Positions 1 to 7,348 of a DNA stretch of 17,690 nucleotides are shown here, piece by piece; position 1 is the stretch's first letter; every line of letters starts with the position of its first letter. The notes under the pieces are model-generated. The model made no database searches, had not been told where the DNA came from, and saw only the letters and a program-made list of their open reading frames with translations. Both the position numbers and the translations under genes were made by a program. Origin of the DNA: EC70 sp018675395 (GTDB lineage Bacteria; Verrucomicrobiota; Verrucomicrobiia; Verrucomicrobiales; DEV007); NCBI GenBank assembly GCA_018675395.1, contig JABGYE010000272.1, positions 1 to 17,690 of the forward strand, in the 5' to 3' direction.

Positions 1-803
1 CTAAAACAAATATTTCTATAGAAGTAACTGATAGTGATAGGGCAGGTGTATTTAATGTTTCAGCACGAGGAGCGATGCAGATAGCAGTCCTCGTTGAGGA
101 GATGAGAAGAGAAGGTTACGAAGTCCTAGTTTCTCGACCAATGGTTATAACTAAACGTGACCAGAATGATGTCGTAGTTGAACCATTTGAGACCCTATAC
201 GTTGAAGTTCCGGAACAATATGTGAGTGGTGTTATGAAAAGTTTAGCTGCTAGGAGGGCGGAAATTGTTAATATGACTGCTTCAGGTTCAGGGTCGATGA
301 TAGAATCCAAGATACCTACCAGAGGATTAATAGGATTTGAATTTGAACTTTTAAATATGACTAGTGGTCATGGAATAATGTCTCATCTCTTCAAAGAATA
401 TGCTCCTAAAGTTGGTGAGATTGCTGGCAGGTCATCTGGCACATTAGTTTCTATGGAAACAGGTGTGGCGATGGCGTATTCTCTCGATGCGCTCGAATCT
501 AGAGGAAAGTTATTTATAGGAGCGGGAGAGAATATTTATGAGGGGCAGATCGTTGGAGAGAATCCAAGGTCCGATGATCTTACTGTGAACCCAACAAAAG
601 AAAAACATCTTACTAATCATAGATCGACCGGAGATGGTAAGGGGATACAGCTTTCTCCTCCGCTTAAATTTTCACTGGAAAGAGCAATTGAATATATTAC
701 TACGGATGAATTAGTTGAAGCTACGCCGGAGAACGTTAGGCTGAGGAAGCGCGTCCTTTCTGCCGTGGAAAGAAAACGAGATGCTCGTAAAGCTATAACA
801 TAA
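1..803 (+). CDS. typA: Translational GTPase TypA/BipA, C-terminal part (5' end outside window)
   Basis: This is the C-terminal 266 residues of the ribosome-associated GTPase TypA (BipA), which binds 70S ribosomes and supports ribosome assembly and stress adaptation. The frame is open from base 3 without a start, so the GTPase domain and domain II lie outside the window. Visible are the domain III segment (NVSARGAMQIAVLVEEMRR, then GYEVLVSRP), the EF-G-like domain V (FETLYVEVPEQYVSGVM) and the TypA-specific C-terminal domain (PTRGLIGFEFELLNMTSGHG, GENPRSDDLTVNP). These motifs separate TypA from EF-G and LepA. The reading frame is intact and ends with TAA at 801-803. RidA starts 9 bases downstream, so the two are probably co-transcribed. 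An ATG at 75 is an internal methionine, not a start. Assignment is by motif recognition and is near certain. Confidence 0.96.
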   Translation, partial: KTNISIEVTDSDRAGVFNVSARGAMQIAVLVEEMRREGYEVLVSRPMVITKRDQNDVVVEPFETLYVEVPEQYVSGVMKSLAARRAEIVNMTASGSGSMIESKIPTRGLIGFEFELLNMTSGHGIMSHLFKEYAPKVGEIAGRSSGTLVSMETGVAMAYSLDALESRGKLFIGAGENIYEGQIVGENPRSDDLTVNPTKEKHLTNHRSTGDGKGIQLSPPLKFSLERAIEYITTDELVEATPENVRLRKRVLSAVERKRDARKAIT

Positions 804-812
804 ATCTTTTTT

Positions 813-1277
813 ATGAGTGCAGAATCAAGAATTCAAGAGTTAGGATTAACGCTTCCGCCATCAGTTCCACCTGGTGGAATCTATAAACCCTTAGTAATTA
901 CCGGTAACATTGGATACTTGTCAGGACATGGTCCGTATCTCGGTGACGATAAATATATTACAGGCCGAGTTGGTGAGGATCTTAATTTAGCTGAAGGCAA
1001 ACAAGCGGCTAGGCAGGTTGGGCTTGCGCTTTTGAGAACAATGAAGGATCAATTAGGTGATCTAAATAAAGTGAGTCGAATAGTTAAGGCTTTGGCTCTG
1101 GTCAATTCAACTAATGATTTCTGTCAGCAGCCCCAAGTGATTAACGGATTCAGCGAGTTAATGGCGGATGTCTTTGGCGAGGACCGCGGCATTGGCGCTC
1201 GTAGTGCTATTGCAACTAATGCACTTCCCGGCAACATCGCAGTTGAAATTGAATTGATTATTGAATTAATTGAATAA
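813..1277 (+). CDS. RidA/YjgF-family imine/enamine deaminase
   Basis: This 154-residue protein belongs to the RidA (YjgF/YER057c/UK114) family, whose best-known members hydrolyse reactive 2-aminoacrylate and related imines made by PLP-dependent dehydratases. Visible are the N-terminal fold strand (ITGNIGYLSGHGP, residues 30-41), the central helix region and the C-terminal GARSAIATNALPGNIAVEIE motif. The catalytic arginine corresponds to R130 and the active-site glutamate to E145. Their 15-residue spacing equals that of R105 and E120 in E. coli RidA, so it is probably active. At 154 residues it is longer than classical RidA (about 128), resembling the longer subgroup often annotated only as 'RidA family protein'. 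The start is 9 bases after typA with a T-run and no Shine-Dalgarno. It ends 15 bases from the convergent D-amino-acid enzyme gene, an enzyme type that can release imines. Exact substrate unknown. Confidence 0.92.
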   Translation: MSAESRIQELGLTLPPSVPPGGIYKPLVITGNIGYLSGHGPYLGDDKYITGRVGEDLNLAEGKQAARQVGLALLRTMKDQLGDLNKVSRIVKALALVNSTNDFCQQPQVINGFSELMADVFGEDRGIGARSAIATNALPGNIAVEIELIIELIE

Positions 1278-1292
1278 TCAAATCCTGTAATT

Positions 1293-2384
1293 TTAGATCC
1301 GATTTCTGGCATTTACTTCCCATGTCTCAGTTGATGCAACATTGTCATGTAAGACACTGACATGACTGTGTAGGGCAACGGTAGGGCATATATGCTTTGG
1401 AAAGCCTAGCAACAAATGTCCAGGGACAAGCTTTTCTGAATGATTTGTTTTAATGACTAAATGTTCTTCACTTTGTCCGATTATTTCATAGTCATTGAGA
1501 TCAGGAAAAAAGACACGATCATGCAGGGGGTTCTCGGCGGCGACCGATTTATGACCCAGATCCACACAGATGAGATTTTTTTCTGGTCTACTAATGACTC
1601 GGGCAAGGAGGCAGGACGCGATACTGAAATCAAGATCCGGGAATGCTCTAGCGTAGCCTGCGTCCCAGAGTAGAACCGTGCCTGGGCTCAATTTCCAGTC
1701 AGTTAATTCTGCCCATAGTCCAAAAGTCGGAGATCCTCCAACAACGATTTCAGGAACTGAGTTTTTTCCGATGTAATTATTAATGGAAGTATTGATTTTA
1801 ATGACTCCATCTCTGCGTTTTTTTAGTTCTGGTTGGTGCAAGTGACCGTCATAAATATGTAGTCCGGTAAGAGTAACCCCTGGCTCTTTCTCTATCCATT
1901 CTCTTAGAGGGCCTAGGGCCCCATCAAAGGAAATTCCGGTTCGATTCATGCCGCAATTAATATCAATGAATAGTCGAACAGGATTAGAGCTATTTCCTAT
2001 TTCTGAGGCTATTATCATTGCTGATTCAAGATTGTCTACAATGGTTGCAAATGAGCTTTCTGGAAAATTATCTATCAGTTTTCCGAGTTCATTAATATTA
2101 GGTCCTACTGGTTGGTAGGCTAAAAGTATGTCCTTTGCCCCTAACTGTGCTGCCATTTTCACTTCAGAGATAGTGGCTGCTTTGAATTGGTTTATGCCTT
2201 TATCAATTTGTAATTGAGTGACTTTGCTCATCTTGTGAGTTTTAAGATGAGGGCGCAATCTATCTCTAAAATTATCTCCAGCTACCCGAATCATTTTATC
2301 GATGTTTGCAGATATTTTTTCCGGATCCACTAATAGAGCAGGTGATGGAATTGATTCGAGTCTGTCAATTTTTGGCCAATTCAT
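1293..2384 (-). CDS. D-threonine aldolase / D-serine dehydratase-family PLP enzyme (fold type III)
   Basis: This 363-residue enzyme has the alanine-racemase-type N-terminal barrel and the small C-terminal domain of the DSD1/D-threonine aldolase family. These enzymes use PLP plus a divalent metal to cleave D-threonine-type beta-hydroxy amino acids or to dehydrate D-serine. The PLP lysine is K48 in RPHLKTHK (44-51). The phosphate-binding loop is GGSPT (216-220). The metal site is H331-x-C333 in HICPTVALH near the C-terminus. The His-x-Cys pair resembles D-serine dehydratase, where the metal is zinc, but motifs alone cannot separate the activities; 3-hydroxy-D-aspartate aldolase is another option. 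No signal peptide, so cytoplasmic. It is the last gene of a five-gene minus-strand operon: its ATG directly follows the TAA of the symporter gene (TAAATG). No Shine-Dalgarno is visible, which suggests translational coupling. Confidence 0.9.
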   Translation of the reverse strand: MNWPKIDRLESIPSPALLVDPEKISANIDKMIRVAGDNFRDRLRPHLKTHKMSKVTQLQIDKGINQFKAATISEVKMAAQLGAKDILLAYQPVGPNINELGKLIDNFPESSFATIVDNLESAMIIASEIGNSSNPVRLFIDINCGMNRTGISFDGALGPLREWIEKEPGVTLTGLHIYDGHLHQPELKKRRDGVIKINTSINNYIGKNSVPEIVVGGSPTFGLWAELTDWKLSPGTVLLWDAGYARAFPDLDFSIASCLLARVISRPEKNLICVDLGHKSVAAENPLHDRVFFPDLNDYEIIGQSEEHLVIKTNHSEKLVPGHLLLGFPKHICPTVALHSHVSVLHDNVASTETWEVNARNRI

Positions 2385-4220
2385 TTAATCTACAAAGAAT
2401 GGGTCGGTGTTTTCTTGAGGTGGATTTTTACCGAGGAGTGAAACGGAAATGATCAGAATAGCTGAGCCAATTACGTCCCAAATGAAAGGGTTGAGATCAA
2501 GTAAATCGTAAGGTTCAAAATTTCCTGTCATCTTGAAACCGATGATCGTCAGTCCGAGGTGAATTATTAAGGCTCCGAGCATACCTGCGATCGCGCCTTT
2601 AGGCGTCATTCTAGGCCAATAAAGGCAGAGTGCCATTGGCATTAGTAGGCATCCTGCGAGACCTCCACTAGCAAAAATAATGAGATCCTGAAGATATTGG
2701 GGAGGGTTCATCATTGCGAAAACGGCTAAGATTCCCACACCAAGTGTAATCATATAGCTGAGTGATTTGAGTTTCTTTTGTGAGGCGTTAGGATTTATTC
2801 GCTGGTATACGTCTCTGACCAATGACGAAGAGAGCATAAGAATAAAACTGTCAACGCTAGACATGATAGCGGCGAAAGGCGCGGCTACGAGTAATCCGGC
2901 CAACCAAGGCATTCCTGCGTTTTTAGATAACAGTGCAGCTAGTTCAGGCATGACCCTGTCAGCATTGGCTTCCATGCCTGGCATTAATACTTTTCCACAG
3001 CAAAAAATGACTACTAGGCAGAAATAAATGAAGGAATAAAAGAAGGCGACTGTGATAATTGAACGGCGCAGAGTCTGTGTGTTTTTAAAGGCCATGAGTC
3101 TAACCATATTTGCCGGTTGCCCGGTGCCTCCGAACGGCCAAAAAATAAAGAAGCTAAGAGCAGTTACGATGGCGAGGAAACCGGTCCCTTTTTTTAAATC
3201 TGGTCCAGGGGCTGTGAGGTAAACTCCTTTTTTATTTTCTCCATAAGCGTAACCTTTTTGAGAACTTATCTTAGCTGAGGCTGTTTCTGATAATTCTTTA
3301 GGTTTGGAATTTTCATAAAGATAGGCATTCACACTGGAAGACTCATTAGTTCCTTCTTTAATGAGTGTCGATTTGGAGGGGATTATAAAAACCGTATCAT
3401 TGTTGGTCTTATACCAGGTTCCTTTTTTGATTAGAATTTTACCTTTAGGGCTTTCTGTAGTCCTTTCAAAGACTGCTTCACAGACCTTAGGAGGAACCAT
3501 TTGATGAAGTTCACGCGTGGCGCGCTCTAACCCTCCTACTTGCCATAAGACAAGGACCAGCATAATTCCAACTCCTAGAAACATAATGATGCCTTGCATC
3601 ATGTCGGTCCATACTACGGCCTTAAATCCTCCATAAACAACATAGCTAATGACGGCCAAAGAAAAAATTATTAGAGTGAGAAGATATTCAGGATCCATTC
3701 CGGCAGGAGTAAATTGAGCGATAAATTCTGTGCCATTAATAAATAGTGGCTCTTCAGAAAGTAAGGTGCTTAGGATCATTCCTCCTGCTTTGAACTGCGC
3801 CATAAGGTAAAAGAACATGAATAGGACAATTATGCTTGTTGCGACGAGTGTGACAGAGTCACTTTTAAAGCGTTTTCCTAATACTTCAGGTAGAGTTATG
3901 GCATTTACTTTTCTGGCAACATAATTGAGCCTTTTTCCTAAGACTCCTATAGCTATGAAGGGGACTGTCATGTATCCAGCGATCCATAGTGCTAGTACCC
4001 AACCATGAGTATAAATCTTTGCGGGAAAGCCTATGAAACTTCCTCCCGAAGCGTTAGTCGTTGCAAAGGTCAGAGCGAACGCCCAAAGTCCGAGGGCTCG
4101 TCCTCCCAGAAAATATTCACTAACGAATGATTTGCTCTTTGAGCTGCTCTTTCCTGCGATCCATGCCAGAGCAAAGACGGCTAAGACATATAGCCCAAAA
4201 CTTACCAAAGCAGGATTCAT
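2385..4220 (-). CDS. Sodium:solute symporter, PanF-like, with a soluble insertion
   Basis: This 611-residue membrane protein belongs to the sodium:solute symporter (SSS) family and most resembles the pantothenate permease branch. It has about 13 hydrophobic segments. Family signatures include the first helix (PALVSFGLYVLAVFALAWIA), EYFLGGRALGLWAFALT with TNASGGSFIG (34-64), YGGFKAVVWTDMMQG (196-210), FGGTGQPANMVRLMAFK (363-379) and PFAAIMSSVDSF, typical of the conserved sodium-site region. Unusual is a hydrophilic insertion at roughly residues 245-335, where PanF has only a short loop; it explains the length beyond the usual 480-520. The start overlaps the end of the upstream small gene (ATGA, 4217-4220), and a GAGGAGG lies at 4231-4237. 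The YhdT-like neighbour supports a PanF-type system, but the operon context (dipeptidase, D-amino-acid enzyme) suggests an amino acid, peptide or related substrate. Substrate not determinable. Confidence 0.9.
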   Translation of the reverse strand: MNPALVSFGLYVLAVFALAWIAGKSSSKSKSFVSEYFLGGRALGLWAFALTFATTNASGGSFIGFPAKIYTHGWVLALWIAGYMTVPFIAIGVLGKRLNYVARKVNAITLPEVLGKRFKSDSVTLVATSIIVLFMFFYLMAQFKAGGMILSTLLSEEPLFINGTEFIAQFTPAGMDPEYLLTLIIFSLAVISYVVYGGFKAVVWTDMMQGIIMFLGVGIMLVLVLWQVGGLERATRELHQMVPPKVCEAVFERTTESPKGKILIKKGTWYKTNNDTVFIIPSKSTLIKEGTNESSSVNAYLYENSKPKELSETASAKISSQKGYAYGENKKGVYLTAPGPDLKKGTGFLAIVTALSFFIFWPFGGTGQPANMVRLMAFKNTQTLRRSIITVAFFYSFIYFCLVVIFCCGKVLMPGMEANADRVMPELAALLSKNAGMPWLAGLLVAAPFAAIMSSVDSFILMLSSSLVRDVYQRINPNASQKKLKSLSYMITLGVGILAVFAMMNPPQYLQDLIIFASGGLAGCLLMPMALCLYWPRMTPKGAIAGMLGALIIHLGLTIIGFKMTGNFEPYDLLDLNPFIWDVIGSAILIISVSLLGKNPPQENTDPFFVD

Positions 4221-4489
4221 TTTTTCTGGTCCTCCTCATTTCTAAATTCCTGATCCTTTATTACAAAGAGACTTAGATAAACAGTGAAGGCCGTTGCGCA
4301 AATCCAGGGAACAGCTATTCCCCAGAACACCCATGAGGGCATTCCAAATGTGATTGAGGGCTCCTCGTTCTGATCTTTATAAGCATTAAAGTAAGAATAG
4401 GTGATGACCCATGCCGCGAAAAATAACCATCCGGTGAGGAAAATGCCAAGTTCGCTTTTTGCCTGTTTGAAGTGCTTTGATTGAGTCAT
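4217..4489 (-). CDS. YhdT-like (DUF997) small membrane protein, symporter partner
   Basis: This 90-residue protein has two predicted membrane helices (about 14-34 and 53-76), a positively charged N-terminus and a charged C-terminal tail ending EEDQKK. The segment FGMPSWVFWGIAVPW (48-62) and the size resemble YhdT/DUF997, the small protein encoded just before panF in E. coli and many other bacteria. It may be a second subunit or assembly factor of the symporter; its molecular role is unknown. Gene order dipeptidase, this gene, symporter is locked by two 4-base ATGA overlaps (4486-4489 and 4217-4220), strong evidence that it is a translated gene. No Shine-Dalgarno is visible, consistent with coupling to the upstream gene. 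Family assignment is by motif and context. Confidence 0.85.
   Translation of the reverse strand: MTQSKHFKQAKSELGIFLTGWLFFAAWVITYSYFNAYKDQNEEPSITFGMPSWVFWGIAVPWICATAFTVYLSLFVIKDQEFRNEEDQKK
4231..4237 (-). promoter_or_regulatory. Strong Shine-Dalgarno for the symporter gene
   Basis: On the minus strand the sequence reads GAGGAGG, 10 bases before the ATG at 4218-4220 and inside the last codons of the upstream small gene. It fixes the symporter start. It stands out because most genes in this window have no recognisable ribosome binding site. Confidence 0.75.
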
Positions 4490-5556
4490 TGGGATGGTAA
4501 TGATTCTATCGCGAATCGGACAAAGTTCCCATGCATAATGGATTTCACATCTGATTCTGAATAACCACGATCGAGAAGTATGGTAGCAATTGAAGAAATA
4601 TCCGCGATACTGTTGAGGTCAGCGGGGGATTGCTCTGTTCCAAAACCACCATCAAGATCAGTTCCTATTCCTGAATGTTTTGAATTGCCAGCGATCTGGC
4701 AAACGTGGTCAATATGGTCTACCACATTGGAGATTCTTACGTTTGTATTTTCGGGTGTTGATTTTCCTCTTACCCAGTCCGGCGATAGCATCCATGCGTC
4801 GAATGCACTTCCGATAATGGCTCCTCTTTGGATGAGCGCCTGAATTTGCTCGTCGGAGAGTTGTCTTGGATCATTAACTAACGCACGGCAATTATGGTGG
4901 CTGGCCCAAATGGGACCATCAAAAGTATCAATTACTTGCCAAAAGGAAGGTTCTGATAAGTGAGTGATATCAAGAATTATATTGAATTTGCTTAATTCTT
5001 TAAGCAGTTCTTTACCTAGTTTTGACAATGGCCCACTACAATCGTGCCCTAATGCATAACGTCCTGCCCCGAAATGAGAGAGACCTAGAGCCCTTAATCC
5101 ATAATTATAAGTCCTTTCAAGATATGAGATATCAATTAAAGAATCGGCTCCTTCGAGGCTGAGGATATAACCTATAGGTGTATTTAAAGAATCTATTTCC
5201 CATTCTTTTAAATGTCTTGATAGGGATTCAGAGGTTAGGATCTGACGTAATTCTCCTGCATCTTCCATTGCTCTGTACCAAGCTAATTGGGCCTGAGTCA
5301 TGGCCCATGCCTGGTGAGGGGATTCCCATGAGCCGACCGGAGCCGCAGGTTTCATGCACCCAGCTAGCTGAGTAGCCACACAAATACCAATTCCCCCTTT
5401 GCGCATTTCTGGAAAGGTGACTGTGCCATTTCCTCGACCCTGAAGATCAGTCTTGCCAGATTCTGCGGCCCTTACTGTTTCAGTTTTTTTTCGAAGATCT
5501 CTATTCCACTCAATGGCATTGAGGCTGAGATCAAGGTGTGCGTCAAAGATTAGCAT
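4486..5556 (-). CDS. Membrane dipeptidase family (peptidase M19) zinc dipeptidase
   Basis: This 356-residue protein is a peptidase M19 (renal dipeptidase) family amidohydrolase. The family uses a binuclear zinc centre to cleave dipeptides, notably those with a C-terminal D-residue. The zinc ligands can be placed at H7 and D9 in FDAHLDLS, bridging E135 in LSLEGAD, H199 in ITHLS and H220 in SHHNCRAL. The GIGTDLDGGFG motif (296-306) is also present. All expected ligands are there, so activity is likely. There is no signal peptide, so it should act in the cytoplasm on imported substrates. A GAGG at 5565-5568, 8 bases before the ATG, supports the start. It lies 14 bases after the secreted esterase gene and overlaps the YhdT-like gene by 4 bases. 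Context suggests that imported dipeptides are cleaved and one product is passed to the D-amino-acid enzyme (inference). Confidence 0.93.
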   Translation of the reverse strand: MLIFDAHLDLSLNAIEWNRDLRKKTETVRAAESGKTDLQGRGNGTVTFPEMRKGGIGICVATQLAGCMKPAAPVGSWESPHQAWAMTQAQLAWYRAMEDAGELRQILTSESLSRHLKEWEIDSLNTPIGYILSLEGADSLIDISYLERTYNYGLRALGLSHFGAGRYALGHDCSGPLSKLGKELLKELSKFNIILDITHLSEPSFWQVIDTFDGPIWASHHNCRALVNDPRQLSDEQIQALIQRGAIIGSAFDAWMLSPDWVRGKSTPENTNVRISNVVDHIDHVCQIAGNSKHSGIGTDLDGGFGTEQSPADLNSIADISSIATILLDRGYSESDVKSIMHGNFVRFAIESLPSQ

Positions 5557-5570
5557 TTAGTTAACCTCTA

Positions 5571-6311
5571 TTATTCTGGGCGACCATTAAGGGATGGTTT
5601 TTTTCCGTCGATTAAAAGTTTTGCTTGCCGCGCATAACGCTTTCCTAAAAGTGAATAACCTTCTTTTGTGTAATGTAGATCATCATGGGGATTGCCGTTT
5701 TTTCCTATTTTGTTATTCAGGTCATCACAGTCAACCCAGGCGCCTAGGAGATCACCTTCAGAGACAGTGACTTGAGATTTTCTTACGGCAGTCCAAGATT
5801 GATGGGATTCTTTTAGGTGATCTGATAATCGACCGATAACAAAGTACATGTTTGGTTGTTTTAAATCCCTACGAAGATTACTGATCAGTTGTTTCATGGC
5901 ATCGCTATAGGCGGCGCTCAGATTTTCCTTTGCGTCTCTTTCTCCCTGCATCCAGCAGAATGTGACTGAGGCAATTTTTGGATGTTTTTCAATTACCTTT
6001 GCATATTGATCTAGGATGGGTTGATAGAAAACAGTTGATTCAATTCTTGGGCTTAGTTTGTGTTTTTCTGCGATTGAATTCCATTCCTTCACCCAAAGCC
6101 GTATTGGTCGGCCACCTTTCGCAATTTTAATATATCCAACTTCATTCCCGCTAAATAATTTTTTAGCTTCGGGGACAAATCCTGCTTCAGGTTTCATGCC
6201 TTGCATATTTGATTGACCTGACAAAATGAACAGGTGAAATGGCTTTTCTTCAGCCTGACAAAGATTGAGGACTATGAGACAAGGGACGATGATGAGAATG
6301 ATTTTTTTCAT
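5571..6311 (-). CDS. Secreted sialate O-acetylesterase-like SGNH hydrolase (CE6-type)
   Basis: This 246-residue protein starts with a signal peptide (MKKIILIIVPCLIVLNLCQA, cleavage probably after A20) followed by a SASA-type SGNH hydrolase domain. The nucleophile is S34 in LSGQSNMQGM. The block with WMQGERDA (120-127) matches the family WxQGExDA signature. The catalytic pair is D210 and H213 in HDDLHYTKEGY. Family members remove acetyl esters from sialic acid, xylan or other glycans outside the cytoplasm. It is the first gene of the five-gene minus-strand operon, so an export-phase enzyme heads a set of uptake and cytoplasmic enzymes. Its target in this organism is unknown; O-acetylated cell-wall or glycoprotein material would suit the operon. 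No Shine-Dalgarno precedes the ATG. A TAAAAT-like -10 lies 23 bases upstream. Confidence 0.88.
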   Translation of the reverse strand: MKKIILIIVPCLIVLNLCQAEEKPFHLFILSGQSNMQGMKPEAGFVPEAKKLFSGNEVGYIKIAKGGRPIRLWVKEWNSIAEKHKLSPRIESTVFYQPILDQYAKVIEKHPKIASVTFCWMQGERDAKENLSAAYSDAMKQLISNLRRDLKQPNMYFVIGRLSDHLKESHQSWTAVRKSQVTVSEGDLLGAWVDCDDLNNKIGKNGNPHDDLHYTKEGYSLLGKRYARQAKLLIDGKKPSLNGRPE

Positions 6312-6333
6312 AGGAACTATTAATTAATAATTT

Positions 6334-6339
6334 ATTTTA
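6334..6339 (-). promoter_or_regulatory. Candidate -10 element for the five-gene minus-strand operon
   Basis: On the minus strand the hexamer TAAAAT matches five of six positions of the sigma-70 -10 consensus and sits 23 bases before the esterase start, implying a leader of about 16 bases. No convincing -35 is found at 17 bases spacing. This lies in the 79-base divergent gap shared with the mu-crystallin-like gene. AT-rich sequence makes chance matches likely. Confidence 0.3.
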
Positions 6340-6390
6340 CTGGAGTTTTTTGAAATGTTGGAGCATTAAGGCTGTTAAAAAAATAATTTC

Positions 6391-7332
6391 ATGAAAGTAA
6401 TTAGTGCCGAAGAAGTTCATTCCGCTCTCAGTTATCCTGAATTAGTAGATTCTTTGCAGGAAGCGTATGGAAGTAAATATTCAATGCCGCCTCGCCAGGT
6501 TTTCCTCCTTGATGAAAATACCAATAATGATGCATTTGCAGTCCTTCCTTCATGGAATGAACAATTCATTGGAGTGAAGGCATTTACTTATTTTCCTGAA
6601 GCAGAAGAGTCTTATAAGTCCCTTTATTCTAAGATTCTTCTTTTCAATAGAAAGCACGGAGAGCCTCTAGCTTTAGTCGATGGGACCACAGTTACGTTCT
6701 GGAGGACAGCAGGAATATCAGGTTTGGCTACTCGGCTCCTTTCACGAGAAGATTCAGAGACTATGCTTCTCTTGGGTACTGGAAACTTAGCTCCTTATAT
6801 TATTCGTGCTAATCTGAGTGTTAGACCCTTAAAGAAAGTTATGGTGTGGGGTAGGAACTTAGCTAAGGCTGAAGCTGTTGTTGGAAAGATGCAAAAGGAG
6901 TTCGCTGATGTTGAATTCTTAGCAATAGAGGACAGGCAAGTCGCTTGTTCAGAGGCTGACATAGTGGTTGCTGCTACAGGATCACATGAACCTGTAGTGC
7001 TTGGTGAATGGATAATGCCCGGGACGCATACTGATTTTATCGGCAATCATCATGCTGATAAGCGTGAATGTGATACGGACCTTATCATAAAGGCAAAAGT
7101 GTATGCTGATAGCAGAGTTAACGCCTTTAAAGAGGCTGGAGAAATTTTGGTTCCTATTAAAGAAGGAGTCTTCACTGAGGATGGAGTCGTTGCTGAACTC
7201 AATGAGATGTGTCGAGGAGATGCAGTCTTACGTGAAAATGAAGAAGAGATAACCTTATTTAAATCTATTGGTATGGCAATGAGTGACCTAGTAGGTGCGG
7301 GCCTTGCTTATAATGAGGTAATCAAGGATTAA
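6391..7332 (+). CDS. Ornithine cyclodeaminase/mu-crystallin-family NAD(P)-dependent enzyme
   Basis: This 313-residue protein is an ornithine cyclodeaminase/mu-crystallin family member, a group that includes ornithine cyclodeaminase, bacterial delta1-pyrroline-2-carboxylate and ketimine reductases, and archaeal alanine dehydrogenase. Visible are the substrate-side lysine in FIGVKAF (K63), the arginine in VTFWRTAGISGLATR (R105), the Rossmann motif LLGTGNLAPYI (127-137) and VVAATGSHEPV (192-202). The segment FIGNHHADKREC (216-227) has the ketimine reductase-type G-x-x-x-x-D-x-R-E pattern rather than the GGDCPGKTE-type loop of true ornithine cyclodeaminase, so ring-forming deamination is unlikely and reduction of a cyclic imine is preferred. 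It stands alone on the plus strand, divergent from the esterase operon and convergent (16-base gap) with the DapA-like gene. Exact substrate unknown. Confidence 0.9.
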   Translation: MKVISAEEVHSALSYPELVDSLQEAYGSKYSMPPRQVFLLDENTNNDAFAVLPSWNEQFIGVKAFTYFPEAEESYKSLYSKILLFNRKHGEPLALVDGTTVTFWRTAGISGLATRLLSREDSETMLLLGTGNLAPYIIRANLSVRPLKKVMVWGRNLAKAEAVVGKMQKEFADVEFLAIEDRQVACSEADIVVAATGSHEPVVLGEWIMPGTHTDFIGNHHADKRECDTDLIIKAKVYADSRVNAFKEAGEILVPIKEGVFTEDGVVAELNEMCRGDAVLRENEEEITLFKSIGMAMSDLVGAGLAYNEVIKD

Positions 7333-7348
7333 TTGATATTGATTTCTT

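Noticed and set aside
4580..4843. Plus-strand open frame opposite the dipeptidase gene
   Set aside because: It overlaps the conserved GIGTDLDGGFG region of a real gene in antisense and shows no protein features of its own.
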